A DNA stretch of 64,000 nucleotides from Streptomyces sp. RPA4-2 (GCF_012273515.2 NZ_CP050975.2:7502001-7566000), one strand, 5' to 3'; positions 41,895 to 52,379 are shown, counted from the first letter of the stretch. The notes: generated by a model from the sequence alone, not told the origin. Numbers and translations: made by a program.

Positions 41895-43033
41895 AGCGGC
41901 AGATCTTCGGTACCGAGCACGACGCGTTCCGCGCGACCGTGCGCACCTTCCTCGCCAAGGAGGTGACGCCGTACTACGACCAGTGGGAGAAGGACGGCAT
42001 CGTCTCGCGCGAGGCCTGGCGGGCGGCCGGGACACAGGGGCTGCTCGGACTCGCCGTACCGGAGGAGTACGGAGGCGGCGGCAACGCCGACTTCCGCTAC
42101 AGCGCCGTACTCGCCGAGGAGTTCACGCACGCGGGAGCCGCGGGTCTCGCCCTCGGCCTGCACAACGACATCATCGGGCCGTATCTGACCGGTCTGGGCA
42201 CCGAGGAGCAGCGGCGGCGCTGGCTGCCCGGCTTCTGCGACGGCTCGCTGATCACCGCGATCGCGATGACCGAGCCCGGCGCGGGATCCGACCTCCAGGG
42301 CATCAGGACACACGCCGAGGACCGGGGCGACCACTGGCTGCTCAACGGCTCCAAGACCTTCATCTCCAACGGGATCCTGGCCGACCTCGTGATCGTCGTC
42401 GCCCGGACGACCCCCGAAGGCGGTGCCCACGGCCTGTCTCTGCTGGTGGTCGAGCGCGGCATGGAAGGCTTCGAGCGTGGCCGCAACCTCGACAAGATCG
42501 GACAGAAGGCCCAGGACACGGCCGAACTGTTCTTCCACGACGTCCGCGTCCCCAAGGAGAACCTGCTCGGCGAGCTCAACGGAGCCTTCGTGCACCTCAT
42601 GACGAACCTCGCCCAGGAGCGCATGGGCATCGCCGTCGCCGGGATCGCCGCCGCCGAACACCTGCTGGACATCACCACGCGGTACGTCAAGGAGCGCGAG
42701 GCCTTCGGGCGGCCGCTGTCCAAGCTCCAGCACATCCGCTTCGAGATAGCCGAGATGGCGACCGAGTGCGCCGTCACCCGGACGTTCCTCGACCGCTGCA
42801 TCGTCGACCACTCGAACGGGGAACTCGACGCCGTGCACGCCTCGATGGCCAAGTGGTGGGCCACCGAACTGCAGAAGCGTGTCGCCGACCGCTGCCTGCA
42901 ACTGCACGGCGGCTACGGCTACATGACGGAGTACCGCGTCGCGCGGGCCTTCACCGACGGCCGCATCCAGACCATCTACGGCGGGACCACCGAGATCATG
43001 AAGGAGATCATCGGACGCTCCCTGCTCGGCTGA
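41891..43033 (+). CDS. Long-chain-type acyl-CoA dehydrogenase
   Basis: A 380-residue FAD-dependent acyl-CoA dehydrogenase that makes the 2,3-double bond in the first step of beta-oxidation. FAD/substrate motif [16 protein letters not shown] is near residue 136 and [15 protein letters not shown] near residue 337. The C-terminal motif is [14 protein letters not shown], with Gly where short- and medium-chain enzymes have the catalytic Glu (IYEGT). This is the pattern of long-chain and isovaleryl-type dehydrogenases, whose base lies elsewhere. ATG at 41891. It is followed by a thiolase gene 30 bases downstream. Confidence 0.9.
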   Translation: MKRQIFGTEHDAFRATVRTFLAKEVTPYYDQWEKDGIVSREAWRAAGTQGLLGLAVPEEYGGGGNADFRYSAVLAEEFTHAGAAGLALGLHNDIIGPYLTGLGTEEQRRRWLPGFCDGSLITAIAMTEPGAGSDLQGIRTHAEDRGDHWLLNGSKTFISNGILADLVIVVARTTPEGGAHGLSLLVVERGMEGFERGRNLDKIGQKAQDTAELFFHDVRVPKENLLGELNGAFVHLMTNLAQERMGIAVAGIAAAEHLLDITTRYVKEREAFGRPLSKLQHIRFEIAEMATECAVTRTFLDRCIVDHSNGELDAVHASMAKWWATELQKRVADRCLQLHGGYGYMTEYRVARAFTDGRIQTIYGGTTEIMKEIIGRSLLG

Positions 43034-43062
43034 CCCTCCGCACCCTCCCCGAAAGGCTCACC

Positions 43063-44277
43063 GTGACCACCGAAGCGTACGTGTACGACGCGATCCGCAC
43101 CCCGCGCGGCCGCGGCAAGGCGAACGGCGCCCTGCACGGCACCAAGCCCATCGACCTGGTCGTCGGGCTCATCCACGAGATCCAGCGCCGCCTCCCGGGC
43201 CTCGACCCGGCCGCGATCGACGACATCGTGCTCGGCGTCGTGGGCCCCGTCGGCGACCAGGGCTCCGACATCGCCCGTATCTCCGCGATCGCCGCCGGAC
43301 TGCCCGACACGGTCGCCGGCGTCCAGGAGAACCGCTTCTGCGCCTCGGGCCTGGAAGCCGTCAACCTGGCCGCGATGAAGGTCCGCTCCGGCTGGGAGGA
43401 CCTGGTGCTCGCGGGCGGCGTCGAGTCGATGTCGCGGGTGCCGATGGCCTCGGACGGCGGCGCCTGGTTCGCCGACCCGATGACCAACATCGCCACCAAC
43501 TTCGCGCCCCAGGGCATCGGCGCCGACCTCATCGCCACCATCGAGGGCTTCTCGCGGCGGGACGTCGACGAGTACGCGGCCCTGTCCCAGGAGCGTGCCG
43601 CCGCCGCCTGGAAGGACGGCCGCTTCGAGAAGTCCGTCGTCCCCGTCAAGGACCGCAGCGGGCTCGTCGTCCTCGACCACGACGAGCACATGCGCCCCGG
43701 CACCACCGCCGACTCGCTCGGCAAGCTGAAGGCCTCGTTCGCGGACATCGGCGAGCTCGGCGGCTTCGACGCCGTGGCCCTGCAGAAGTACCACTGGGTC
43801 GAGCGGATCGACCACGTCCACCACGCGGGCAACTCCTCCGGCATCGTCGACGGCGCCTCCCTGGTCGCCATCGGCTCGAAGGAGGTCGGCGAGCGTCACG
43901 GCCTCACCCCGCGCGCCCGGATCGTCGCCGCGGCCGTCTCCGGCTCCGAGCCCACCATCATGCTCACCGGCCCCGCGCCCGCCACCCGCAAGGCGCTCGC
44001 CAAGGCCGGGCTGAGCATCGACGACATCGACCTCGTCGAGATCAACGAGGCCTTCGCCGCGGTCGTCCTGCGCTTCGTGAAGGACATGGGCCTCTCCCTG
44101 GACAAGGTGAACGTCAACGGCGGAGCGATCGCGCTCGGCCACCCGCTCGGCGCCACCGGCGCGATGATCCTCGGCAGCCTCGTCGACGAACTGGAACGCC
44201 AGGACAAGCGCTACGGCCTCGCCACCCTGTGCGTGGGCGGCGGCATGGGCATCGCCACCATCGTCGAGCGCGTCTGA
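43063..44277 (+). CDS. Acetyl-CoA C-acyltransferase (thiolase)
   Basis: A 404-residue thiolase that splits 3-ketoacyl-CoA in the last beta-oxidation step. The acyl-carrying Cys is C93 in [11 protein letters not shown], the oxyanion segment [11 protein letters not shown] lies near residue 327, [15 protein letters not shown] near residue 350, and the second Cys in TLCVGGGMG near the C-terminus. It is similar to FadA/FadI partners of FadJ-type enzymes, and a FadJ-like gene follows. GTG at 43063. Could also serve as the missing 3-oxoadipyl-CoA thiolase for the pca pathway, but its place in a fatty-acid operon argues against that. Confidence 0.9.
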   Translation: MTTEAYVYDAIRTPRGRGKANGALHGTKPIDLVVGLIHEIQRRLPGLDPAAIDDIVLGVVGPVGDQGSDIARISAIAAGLPDTVAGVQENRFCASGLEAVNLAAMKVRSGWEDLVLAGGVESMSRVPMASDGGAWFADPMTNIATNFAPQGIGADLIATIEGFSRRDVDEYAALSQERAAAAWKDGRFEKSVVPVKDRSGLVVLDHDEHMRPGTTADSLGKLKASFADIGELGGFDAVALQKYHWVERIDHVHHAGNSSGIVDGASLVAIGSKEVGERHGLTPRARIVAAAVSGSEPTIMLTGPAPATRKALAKAGLSIDDIDLVEINEAFAAVVLRFVKDMGLSLDKVNVNGGAIALGHPLGATGAMILGSLVDELERQDKRYGLATLCVGGGMGIATIVERV

Positions 44278-44324
44278 CCTTTCCCACGGATCAACGGACC
44301 CACGCATCTAACGGAGCACCCCTG

Positions 44325-46529
44325 ATGAGCACTGAGCCCACCACCATCCGCTGGGAACAGGACGAGACCGGCGTCGTCACCCTCGTCCTCGACGACCCCA
44401 ACCAGTCCGCCAACACGATGAACCAGGCCTTCAAGGACTCGATCGCGGCCGTCGCCGAGCGCGCCGAGGCCGAGAAGGACTCCATCCGCGGCATCATCTA
44501 CACCTCCGCCAAGAAGACCTTCTTCGCGGGCGGCGACCTCAAGGACATGATCCAGGCAGGCCCGGACAACGCCCAGCAGGTCTTCGACACCGGTACGGCC
44601 ATCAAATCCTCGCTGCGCCGCATCGAGACCCTGGGCAAGCCGGTGGTCGCCGCCGTCAACGGCGCGGCCCTCGGCGGAGGTTACGAGATCGCCCTCGCCT
44701 CCCACCACCGCGTCGCCTTGGACGCCCCCGGCTCCAAGATCGGCCTGCCCGAGGTCACCCTCGGCCTGCTGCCCGCGGGCGGCGGCGTCACCCGCACCGT
44801 TCGCCTCATGGGCATCACCGACGCCCTCCTCAAGGTGCTGCTCCAGGGCACCCAGTACTCCCCGCGGCGCGCCCTGGAGAACGGACTGGTCCACGAAGTG
44901 GCCGCCACCTCCGAGGAGATGCTCGCCAAGGCACGCGCGTTCATCGACGCCAACCCGGAGTCACAGCAGCCCTGGGACAAGCCGGGCTACAAGATCCCCG
45001 GCGGTACGCCGTCGAACCCGAAGTTCGCCGCCAACCTCCCCGCGTTCCCGGCCAACCTGCGCAAGCAGCTGGGCGGCGCCCCGTACCCGGCTCCGCGCAA
45101 CATCATGGCGGCCGCCGTGGAGGGCTCCCAGGTCGACTTCGAGACCGCCCTCGTCATCGAGGCGCGGTACTTCACCGAGCTGGTCACCGGACAGACCTCG
45201 AAGAACATGATCCAGGCGTTCTTCTTCGACCTCCAGGCCGTCAACTCCGGCGCCAACCGGCCCCAGGGCATCGAGCCGCGTCCGGTCCGCAGGGTCGCCG
45301 TCCTGGGCGCCGGGATGATGGGTGCGGGCATCGCCTACTCCTGCGCCCGGGCGGGTATCGACGTCGTCCTCAAGGACGTGTCCGCGGAAGCGGCGGCCAA
45401 GGGCCGTGCCTACTCCGAGAAGCTCTGCGCCAAGGCCGTGTCCCGGGGCCGTACGACCCAGGAGCAGGCCGACGAGCTCCTCGCCCGCATCACCGCCACC
45501 GCCGACCCGAACGACCTGGCCGGCTGCGACGCCGTGATCGAGGCGGTCTTCGAGGACACCGCGCTCAAGCACAAGGTGTTCCAGGAGATCCAGAACATCG
45601 TCGAGCCCGACGCGCTGCTCTGCTCCAACACCTCGACCCTGCCGATCACCGTGCTCGCCGAGGGTGTGGAGCGGCAGGACGACTTCATCGGACTGCACTT
45701 CTTCTCGCCCGTCGACAAGATGCCGCTGGTCGAGATCATCAAGGGCGAGCGGACCGGGGACGAGGCACTGGCCCGCGCCTTCGACCTGGTGCGCCGGATC
45801 AAGAAGACCCCGATCGTCGTCAACGACTCGCGCGGCTTCTTCACCTCCCGTGTCATCGGGCACTTCATCAACGAGGGCGTCGCGATGGTCGGCGAGGGCA
45901 TCGAGCCCGCCTCCGTCGAGCAGGCCGCCGCCCAGGCGGGCTACCCCGCCAAGGTCCTGTCCCTGATGGACGAGCTGACGCTCACCCTGCCGCGCAAGAT
46001 CCGCAAGGAGTCGAAGCAGGCCGTCGAGGAGGCGGGCGGCACCTGGCAGACGCACCCCGCGGAGGCGGTCATCGACCGCATGGTCGACGAGTTCGGCCGC
46101 CCCGGCCGCAGCGGCGGCGGCGGCTTCTACGAGTACGGCGAGGACGGCCGGCGCGGCAGGCTGTGGCCGGGACTGCGCGAGCACTACACCAAGCCCGGGT
46201 ACGAGATCCCGTTCCGCGACATGCAGGAGCGCATGCTCTTCTCCGAGGCGCTGGACACCGTCCGGCTTGTGGAGGAGGGCGTGCTGACCTCCGTCGCGGA
46301 CGCCAACATCGGGTCCATCTTCGGCATCGGTTTCCCGGGCTGGACGGGCGGCGTCCTGCAGTACATCAACGGCTACGAGGGAGGACTGCCCGGATTCGTG
46401 GCCCGCGCGCGGGAACTCGCCGAGCGCTACGGGGAGCGGTTCAACCCGCCCGCGCTGCTCGTCGACAAGGCGGCGAAGGGCGAGCGGTTCAGCGACAGGA
46501 AGAGCGCGGCGTCACCCGCCGGAAAGTGA
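44325..46529 (+). CDS. Trifunctional-type FadJ: enoyl-CoA hydratase / 3-hydroxyacyl-CoA dehydrogenase
   Basis: A 734-residue fusion. Residues 1-190 are a crotonase domain (YTSAKKTFFAGGDL; NGAALGGGYEIALA) that hydrates enoyl-CoA. Around residue 325 begins an NAD-binding domain with VAVLGAGMMGAGIAY, followed by EAVFEDTALKH and CSNTSTLPIT with active residues of 3-hydroxyacyl-CoA dehydrogenase, then the C-terminal dimer domain (NDSRGFFTSRV). It carries steps two and three of beta-oxidation and pairs with the thiolase upstream. ATG at 44325 with GGAG. Last gene of the operon; four tandem hairpin-forming repeats follow. Confidence 0.92.
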   Translation: MSTEPTTIRWEQDETGVVTLVLDDPNQSANTMNQAFKDSIAAVAERAEAEKDSIRGIIYTSAKKTFFAGGDLKDMIQAGPDNAQQVFDTGTAIKSSLRRIETLGKPVVAAVNGAALGGGYEIALASHHRVALDAPGSKIGLPEVTLGLLPAGGGVTRTVRLMGITDALLKVLLQGTQYSPRRALENGLVHEVAATSEEMLAKARAFIDANPESQQPWDKPGYKIPGGTPSNPKFAANLPAFPANLRKQLGGAPYPAPRNIMAAAVEGSQVDFETALVIEARYFTELVTGQTSKNMIQAFFFDLQAVNSGANRPQGIEPRPVRRVAVLGAGMMGAGIAYSCARAGIDVVLKDVSAEAAAKGRAYSEKLCAKAVSRGRTTQEQADELLARITATADPNDLAGCDAVIEAVFEDTALKHKVFQEIQNIVEPDALLCSNTSTLPITVLAEGVERQDDFIGLHFFSPVDKMPLVEIIKGERTGDEALARAFDLVRRIKKTPIVVNDSRGFFTSRVIGHFINEGVAMVGEGIEPASVEQAAAQAGYPAKVLSLMDELTLTLPRKIRKESKQAVEEAGGTWQTHPAEAVIDRMVDEFGRPGRSGGGGFYEYGEDGRRGRLWPGLREHYTKPGYEIPFRDMQERMLFSEALDTVRLVEEGVLTSVADANIGSIFGIGFPGWTGGVLQYINGYEGGLPGFVARARELAERYGERFNPPALLVDKAAKGERFSDRKSAASPAGK

Positions 46530-46656
46530 CCCGCCACTGAGCGGTACGCCGCTCCCGCTCCCCGGGGCGGGGCCCGGACGCCGACCGGCGGACCGGCTCC
46601 CGCCCCCAGGAGCGCTCACGTGGTGGCGCGGTCCGGCGCACGTGTGAACCATGGGA

Positions 46657-46813
46657 CCTGTCGTCCCGGCCGACCCGTGCGCCTCGATCGGCCTGTCGTC
46701 CCGGCCGACCCGTGCGCCTCGATCGGCCTGTCGTCCCGGCCGACCCGTGCGCCTCGATCGGCCTGTCGTCCCGGCCGACCCGTGCGCCTCGATCGGCCTG
46801 TCGTCCCGGCCGG
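46657..46813 (+). repeat. Four tandem 35-bp repeats forming hairpins
   Basis: Exact 35-base units start at 46657, 46692, 46727 and 46762, with a partial fifth to 46813. At each junction TCGGCC and GGCCGA can pair across a nine-base loop, so the array can form a series of hairpins. It lies at the convergent ends of the fadJ-like and MerR genes, where a terminator is expected. 35 is not a multiple of three, so it is not coding. Confidence 0.9.
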
Positions 46814-46814
46814 C

Positions 46815-47516
46815 TCAGGACTCCTCCTCCAGCCACTCCCGCAGCTCCCGCTTGAGGGAGCGCTGGAACGTGGTCAGCAGCGCCTGCACCACCAGCGGCT
46901 GCATGTGCGCCGACAGCGATCGCACCGCCGCCGCGGACTCGTGCCGGCCCACCGCCTCCCGCAGCAGCGTGGACAGTTCGTGCGCCACGGCACGCGAGTG
47001 CTCCAGCAGGACACCCTGCGCCGCGAGAATCGTCCCGTGTGCCAGCGGTACGTCGAGGAGCTGGACGCCGAGCCCCAGCAGCCCGGGGTCGACCCGGAAG
47101 GAGTCCCCGGCCCGCTCGACGACGTTCATCGCGACGAGCCGCTCCAGATGCTCCTCCTCCAGCGGCCGGCCCGCCCGCCGCTCCAGCTCCTCGCGCGTCA
47201 CGTCCTCCGCCGCGTCCGGTGCCCAGGAGGCCACCACCGCACGGTGGAGAGCGAGATCGCGGGCGCTCAGGTCGGACGGCAGCTGCCGCAGATGACGCTC
47301 GATCGCGGCCAGGGTCATGCCCTGGCGCTGCAACTCCTCGATGAGCGCGAGCCGGGCCAGGTGCTCCTGGCTGTAGTGCCCCACCCGGCGGGGGCCGATC
47401 ACGGGCGGCGGCAGCAGACCCCTGGTGCTGTAGAAGCGGACCGTACGGACCGTGACGCCCGCGCGCGCGGCCAGCTCGTCGACCGTGAGCGCCGGCCCCT
47501 CGGTGTCCGTCGTCAT
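46815..47516 (-). CDS. MerR-family transcriptional regulator
   Basis: A 233-residue regulator. The winged helix begins LTVDELAARAGVTVRTVRFY near residue 10 and is followed by the second winged segment GPRRVGHYSQEHLARL. The long C-terminal part is helical and unlike the short metal-binding tails of classical MerR, so an organic ligand is likely. ATG at 47516. It is divergent from an acyl-CoA ligase gene and near a beta-oxidation operon, so a role in fatty-acid metabolism is inferred. Confidence 0.88.
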   Translation of the reverse strand: MTTDTEGPALTVDELAARAGVTVRTVRFYSTRGLLPPPVIGPRRVGHYSQEHLARLALIEELQRQGMTLAAIERHLRQLPSDLSARDLALHRAVVASWAPDAAEDVTREELERRAGRPLEEEHLERLVAMNVVERAGDSFRVDPGLLGLGVQLLDVPLAHGTILAAQGVLLEHSRAVAHELSTLLREAVGRHESAAAVRSLSAHMQPLVVQALLTTFQRSLKRELREWLEEES

Positions 47517-47557
47517 GGCAGGTCCTCGCCCCTTCGGTGGTACAGCGATCAGGTGCA

Positions 47558-47570
47558 ACAGTATTGCTGT
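47558..47570. promoter_or_regulatory. Candidate MerR binding site
   Basis: ACAG-TATTG-CTGT, an inverted repeat with four-base arms, lies 41 bases upstream of the MerR start in the 197-base divergent region shared with the acyl-CoA ligase. MerR dimers bind short inverted repeats between promoter boxes. The assignment is positional. Confidence 0.35.
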
Positions 47571-47713
47571 CTCACCGGTGTTGTGAAAGCGTCCGGAGCG
47601 GTTCCCGCCCGACACGCTCCGTGGAACCACCGGCACGCTCCGTACGTTCATCCGTCAGCCCGGCACGACGGCCGGGACGCGCGATGCCGAGCCGATGGCG
47701 CCAGGAGGCGGTC

Positions 47714-49564
47714 ATGACCACGATCCTGCGACTCCCCGGGGACCCAGCCGAACTCACTCTCCCCGCCCTGCTGTTGCGCAACGCCGAGGACCACGGGGAT
47801 CTCCCGGCCCTGTCCTGGCGCACCGAGATCGATGCCGGCTGGACCACGCTCACCTGGAGCGAGGTGCGCCGAGAGGCGGCCACCCTGGCCGCCGGGTACG
47901 CGGCACTGGGCGTCGAGCGCGGTGAGCACGTCCTGATGATGATGACCAACCGCCCCGAGCACTGGCTCAGTGACCTGGCCCTGACCCACCTGGGCGCCGT
48001 CCCGGTCACCGTCTACGGCACCGCGGCACCCGAACAGGTCGCCCACATCGCCCGGCACAGCCGAGCCCGTGTCGCGATCGTCGAGGGCGCTCGCGAACTC
48101 GGCTGCTGGGAACCGCTGCTGGCGGACCCCGGCACCCGACTGGAGCGCCTCGTGGTGGCCGAGGCGGCGCAGGCGGGACCGCACCGGACGTACGAATCGC
48201 TCAAAGGGCACGAGCCCCTCGGGTCGTGGGGGAATCTGGGCGTCCTGGAGAAGAACGGCGGGGTGCTGGAACAGAGGGGCCTGCTGAAGGCGGGCACCCA
48301 GGGGCGCACGGACGTCTTCGAGAAGGCCTGGCGCGAGACCCGTGCCACGGACCCCCTGACCGTCGTCTACACCTCGGGTACCACCGGAGAGCCCAGAGGC
48401 GTGCGTGTCACCCACCGCAACGTCGTCCTGAACGCGCACGCCCTGAACCGGCTCGTCGACCTCCCCGACCACGTCGAGCACCTCTGCTACCTCCCCCTCG
48501 CGCACATAGCCGAGCGCATGCTCGGCATCTACCTGCCGGTGTTCCGCGCCTCGCACGTGTACCTGTGCCCCGATCCGGCGCAGGTCGGGGCGATCGCCCG
48601 GGAGCTGCGTCCGGCCCAGTTCTTCGGGGTCCCACGGGTGTGGGAGAAGCTCGCCGCGGCCGTACGGACCGCGCTCGCGGGGCTCCCGGCGCGGCGCCGC
48701 GCGGACGTGGACGCGGCCATGGAGACGGCCCGCGCGCGTGTGGCGTGCCGCGAACGGGGCGAGGACCCGCCGGCCGAGCTGGAGGAGGCGTACCGGACGG
48801 AGAAGGAGCGGGTGCTCGACCCGATCCTCGCCCTCGCCGGATTCGACCGCCTGGTGTGGACGGCGAGCGCCTCGGCGCCGATGCCCCCGGACGTGGCGGA
48901 CTTCTGGGCGGGCTTCGGACTGGTGATCATGGATGCCTGGGGGCTGACCGAGACCATAGGCGTCGCCACGACCAACAGCCCCGCCGCCTTCCGCCGGGGC
49001 TCGGTCGGCAGACCTCTGGACGGCCTGGAACTGCGCACCGCCGAGGACGGCGAGATCCTGGTGCGCGGCGCGACCGTCTTCGACGGTTACCTGCGCGCCG
49101 ACGGCACGGTGGAGGACGCCCGCGACGCGGAGGGCTGGTTCGCCACCGGCGACCTCGGGCGGATCGGCGACGACGGCTTCCTCCGCCTGACCGGCCGCAA
49201 GAAGGAGATGATCGTGACCTCGACGGGCAAGAACGTCTCGCCCGCCCACGTGGAGAACACGCTCAAGGAGCACCCCGTCGTCGACCAGGCCTACGTCCAC
49301 GGCGACGGCCGCCCGTACCTGGTCGCCCTGCTCGTCCCGGACCCGGCGGCGGCGGAGGATCCGGCGGACCTGGCGGAGGCGGTCGCGCACGCCGTGGCAC
49401 AGGCGAACACACGCCTGAGCCGCACCGAACAGATTCGGCGCTACCGCGTGCTCGACCGGGAATGGAGCCCCGCGACGGGCGAGCTCACACCCTCGCTGAA
49501 GCTCCGCCGCACGGCGGTACAGGAGCGCTACGGGGACGTGATCGAGCAGCTGTACACCTTCTGA
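47714..49564 (+). CDS. Long-chain acyl-CoA ligase (AMP-binding)
   Basis: A 616-residue adenylate-forming ligase of the FadD type, activating fatty acids with ATP and CoA. The P-loop-like motif VYTSGTTGEPRGVRVTHRN lies near residue 217, DAWGLTETIG near residue 412, the hinge region GWFATGDLGRIGDDGFLRLTGRKKE near residue 475 and the catalytic Lys near the C-terminus (LTPSLKLRR). It is longer than acetyl-CoA synthetases and of normal FadD15 length. ATG at 47714 follows GGAGG. Divergent from the MerR regulator, which probably controls it. Confidence 0.9.
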   Translation: MTTILRLPGDPAELTLPALLLRNAEDHGDLPALSWRTEIDAGWTTLTWSEVRREAATLAAGYAALGVERGEHVLMMMTNRPEHWLSDLALTHLGAVPVTVYGTAAPEQVAHIARHSRARVAIVEGARELGCWEPLLADPGTRLERLVVAEAAQAGPHRTYESLKGHEPLGSWGNLGVLEKNGGVLEQRGLLKAGTQGRTDVFEKAWRETRATDPLTVVYTSGTTGEPRGVRVTHRNVVLNAHALNRLVDLPDHVEHLCYLPLAHIAERMLGIYLPVFRASHVYLCPDPAQVGAIARELRPAQFFGVPRVWEKLAAAVRTALAGLPARRRADVDAAMETARARVACRERGEDPPAELEEAYRTEKERVLDPILALAGFDRLVWTASASAPMPPDVADFWAGFGLVIMDAWGLTETIGVATTNSPAAFRRGSVGRPLDGLELRTAEDGEILVRGATVFDGYLRADGTVEDARDAEGWFATGDLGRIGDDGFLRLTGRKKEMIVTSTGKNVSPAHVENTLKEHPVVDQAYVHGDGRPYLVALLVPDPAAAEDPADLAEAVAHAVAQANTRLSRTEQIRRYRVLDREWSPATGELTPSLKLRRTAVQERYGDVIEQLYTF

Positions 49565-49749
49565 CCTGCGGCGGGACTGATTTGATCATCATGTGAGATG
49601 TTCCCCGATGTGAGGTGTGCCATCGCGTACACGTGGACTCGTGGGGAAGGTGGCTCCTTGGTCCGTGCCGCGACAGGGGAGGTACGGGCCGGGACATGTC
49701 CGGACCCGCGTGCACTGTGCGTCGGGCGCACCAGAGAGTGGATCCACCC

Positions 49750-51219
49750 GTGAGCAAGGACGCCGTAGACACGGCCAAGGCCGCCGCAGCCCGCACCGAC
49801 GCGGCCCGAACGCCCGCGGACGCGGGCGACGCCGGATACAGCAAGGACCTCAAGCCGCGTCACGTCAACATGATCGCCATCGGCGGCGCGATCGGCACCG
49901 GACTCTTCCTCGGCGCCGGCGGACGCCTCCACAGCGCGGGCCCCGCACTGGCGATCGCGTACCTCGTCTGCGGAACGTTCGCCTTCTTCGTCGTACGCGC
50001 CCTCGGTGAGCTGGTCCTCTACCGGCCCTCCTCCGGGTCCTTCGTGTCGTACGCGCGTGAGTTCCTCGGCGAGAAGGGCGCCTACGTCGCCGGGTGGATG
50101 TACTTCCTCAACTGGTCGACGACCGGCATCGCCGACATCACCGCGATCGCGCTCTACACGCACTACTGGAGCTTCTTCACCGACATCCCACAGTGGGTGC
50201 TGGCCCTGATCGCCCTCGCGGTGGTCCTGGCCGTCAACCTGATCTCGGTGAAGATCTTCGGCGAGATGGAGTTCTGGTTCGCGATCATCAAGGTCGCCAC
50301 CCTGGTCTCCTTCATGCTGGTCGGCATCTTCCTGCTGGCCACCCACCACGACGTGGACGGCCAGAAGCCCGGTCTGAGCGTCATCACGGACCACGGCGGT
50401 CTCCTGCCGCACGGCCTGATGCCGGTGGTCCTCGTGATGCAGGGCGTGATCTTCGCCTACGCGGCCCTGGAACTGGTGGGTGTCGCGGCGGGCGAGACCG
50501 CAGAGCCCGAGAAGGTCGTCCCGCGCGCGGTGAACTCGATCATGTGGCGCGTCGGCCTCTTCTACGTCGGCTCGGTCGTTCTGCTCGCGCTGCTGCTCCC
50601 CGGCTCGGTCTACTCCGCCGACGAGAGCCCCTTCGTCACGGTCCTGTCGAAGATCGGTGTCTCGGGAGCCGGTGACGTCATGAACCTGGTCGTGCTCACG
50701 GCAGCCATGTCGTCGCTGAACTCCGGCCTGTACTCCACCGGCCGCATCCTGCGCTCCATGGCGACGGCGGGCTCCGCGCCCAAATTCACCGCGCGGATGA
50801 ACCGCAGCCAGGTGCCCTACGGCGGCATCCTGCTCACCTGCGCGGTGTGCGTGCTCGGTGTCGGCCTGAACTACCTCATGCCGGACCAGGCCTTCGAGAT
50901 CGTCCTGAACGTGGCGTCCCTGGGCATCATCAGCACCTGGGTGATCATCATGATCTGTCACCTGGTGTTCGTCCGCCGCGCCAAGGCCGGCCTGGTCACG
51001 CGCCCGTCCTTCCGTCTCCTCGGCAGCCCCTTCACGGAGACCGTGACGATCCTCTTCCTGCTGGCCGTGCTCGGCCTGATGTGGAACGACCCTGAGGTCG
51101 GCCGCAAGACCCTGCTGCTCATCCCGGTCATCGCGGCCCTGCTGGTCGGCGGCTGGTTCGCCGTCCGCCGCCGGGTCTCCAAGGCGGCGGACGAGGAACT
51201 GAGCGGGCTCACGAAGTAG
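49750..51219 (+). CDS. Amino acid permease (APC family)
   Basis: A 489-residue permease with about 12 membrane segments. The first begins with the family signature [20 protein letters not shown] near residue 38, and the conserved [20 protein letters not shown] lies near residue 242. The pattern fits the CycA/GabP/AnsP group (D-serine, D-alanine, glycine, GABA or asparagine). A D-amino-acid oxidase gene lies about 5 kb further on, but no operon link exists. GTG at 49750; the N-terminus is an Ala- and Asp-rich cytoplasmic extension. Confidence 0.88.
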   Translation: MSKDAVDTAKAAAARTDAARTPADAGDAGYSKDLKPRHVNMIAIGGAIGTGLFLGAGGRLHSAGPALAIAYLVCGTFAFFVVRALGELVLYRPSSGSFVSYAREFLGEKGAYVAGWMYFLNWSTTGIADITAIALYTHYWSFFTDIPQWVLALIALAVVLAVNLISVKIFGEMEFWFAIIKVATLVSFMLVGIFLLATHHDVDGQKPGLSVITDHGGLLPHGLMPVVLVMQGVIFAYAALELVGVAAGETAEPEKVVPRAVNSIMWRVGLFYVGSVVLLALLLPGSVYSADESPFVTVLSKIGVSGAGDVMNLVVLTAAMSSLNSGLYSTGRILRSMATAGSAPKFTARMNRSQVPYGGILLTCAVCVLGVGLNYLMPDQAFEIVLNVASLGIISTWVIIMICHLVFVRRAKAGLVTRPSFRLLGSPFTETVTILFLLAVLGLMWNDPEVGRKTLLLIPVIAALLVGGWFAVRRRVSKAADEELSGLTK

Positions 51220-51282
51220 CGCCGAACGCGGTCCGGCAGCGGCTCGAGGAGCGTTGTCGGTGCCGGCGTCTACGGTGGCGCC

Positions 51283-51762
51283 ATGTCGGGGATCACGTAC
51301 GTCCGGGGTGACGCCACCGTTCCGTCGGTGAAGGGCGTCAAGCTGATCGCGCATGTCTGCAACGACATCGGGGGCTGGGGGAAGGGCTTCGTGCTGGCGC
51401 TCTCCCGCCGCTGGCCGGAGCCGGAGAAGGCCTACCGCGCCTGGCACCGCGGCCGCGCACACAACGACTTCGGGCTGGGCGCCGCCCAGTTCGTCCAGGT
51501 CGAACGGCACGTGTGGGTCGCGAACCTGATAGGCCAGCGGGGCATCCGGACGGGCAGCAAGGGGGTCCCCGTCCGGTACGAGGCCATCGACGCGGCGCTC
51601 GGACGGCTGGCGGACCAGGCCGTCGCACTCGAGGCGTCCGTCCACATGCCCCGTATCGGCTGCGGCCTGGCGGGCGGAACCTGGTCGCGTGTGGAGCCGC
51701 TCATCACCCAGCGACTGGTGCAGCGGGGGATCGCGGTGACGGTGTACGACCACGAGGGGTGA
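51283..51762 (+). CDS. Macro-domain protein (ADP-ribose-phosphate phosphatase-like)
   Basis: A 159-residue stand-alone macro domain. It has the ADP-ribose-binding segments VRGDATVP at the N-terminus, HVCNDIGGWGKGFVLALS near residue 24 and PRIGCGLAGGTWSRVEPLI near residue 122. The pattern resembles the TARG1/Poa1p-like branch that removes ADP-ribose or its phosphate from substrates. ATG at 51283. Next to a permease and an ATP-synthase-like gene, neither of which points to a pathway. Confidence 0.85.
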   Translation: MSGITYVRGDATVPSVKGVKLIAHVCNDIGGWGKGFVLALSRRWPEPEKAYRAWHRGRAHNDFGLGAAQFVQVERHVWVANLIGQRGIRTGSKGVPVRYEAIDAALGRLADQAVALEASVHMPRIGCGLAGGTWSRVEPLITQRLVQRGIAVTVYDHEG

Positions 51763-51902
51763 GCGACGTGTGACGGACGACCGCGACGGACGGGACGGTC
51801 GCGACGGCCGAGTGGGCGGCAGGGGTCGGCCGGGGGTTGCTTTCGGTCAACTCTGGCGCAGAACCTCGTTGGTTCGCACGCGTGAACGGGTACATCACGG
51901 CC

Positions 51903-52379
51903 ATGGACCTCATCCCGTACCCGATCGGCCCACTCAACCCGAAGGTTCAGGATCTGCTCCTCGCGCTGCCGCTGTTCGCCCTCGTCTACGTGCTCATCGC
52001 CCGGATACTGCCCCGGATGAACCGGGTGCTCGCGGCGCGGGACGACGCGATCAACGGCACCAGGGAACGGACCGACGCCGTGCGGGCCCGCGCCGAGCGT
52101 GAGCGCGCCCAGACGGAGGCACTTCTGGCCGAGGCCCGTCATGACGCCGCCCGGATCCGGCAGGACGCCCACGAACGGGGCGCCACCCTGATCGTCGAGG
52201 CCCGCGAGGACGGGCAGCGCGCCCGCGAGGCCGTCCTGGCCGAGGGCCGCGCCCGCGTCGAGTCCGAGCGCGCGGCCGCCGAGGTCGAACTCCGCATAGC
52301 GGTGTCGGAGTTGGCCTCCGACCTGGCGAGCCGCATCGTGGGCGAGCCGATCGGAACCCCCGCGCAGCACGGCAGCTGA
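51903..52379 (+). CDS. Orphan ATP synthase b-subunit-like protein
   Basis: A 158-residue protein. One membrane segment (LLLALPLFALVYVLIARI) near residue 17 is followed by a long, charged helix rich in Arg, Glu and Ala with coiled-coil pattern, as in AtpF. There is no neighbouring F1Fo gene, so it cannot belong to a local ATP synthase operon. It may be a paralogue recruited for another membrane-tethering job, or a second-copy stator subunit. ATG at 51903. A two-hairpin terminator region follows. Confidence 0.75.
   Translation: MDLIPYPIGPLNPKVQDLLLALPLFALVYVLIARILPRMNRVLAARDDAINGTRERTDAVRARAERERAQTEALLAEARHDAARIRQDAHERGATLIVEAREDGQRAREAVLAEGRARVESERAAAEVELRIAVSELASDLASRIVGEPIGTPAQHGS

Noticed and set aside
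43063..44277. Thiolase as pcaF of the protocatechuate pathway
   Set aside because: It is embedded in a beta-oxidation operon 27 kb from the pca genes and pairs with a FadJ-like enzyme; a pcaF role is possible but unsupported.
46657..46813. Possible CRISPR array
   Set aside because: The 35-bp units are directly adjacent with no unique spacers, and no cas genes are present.
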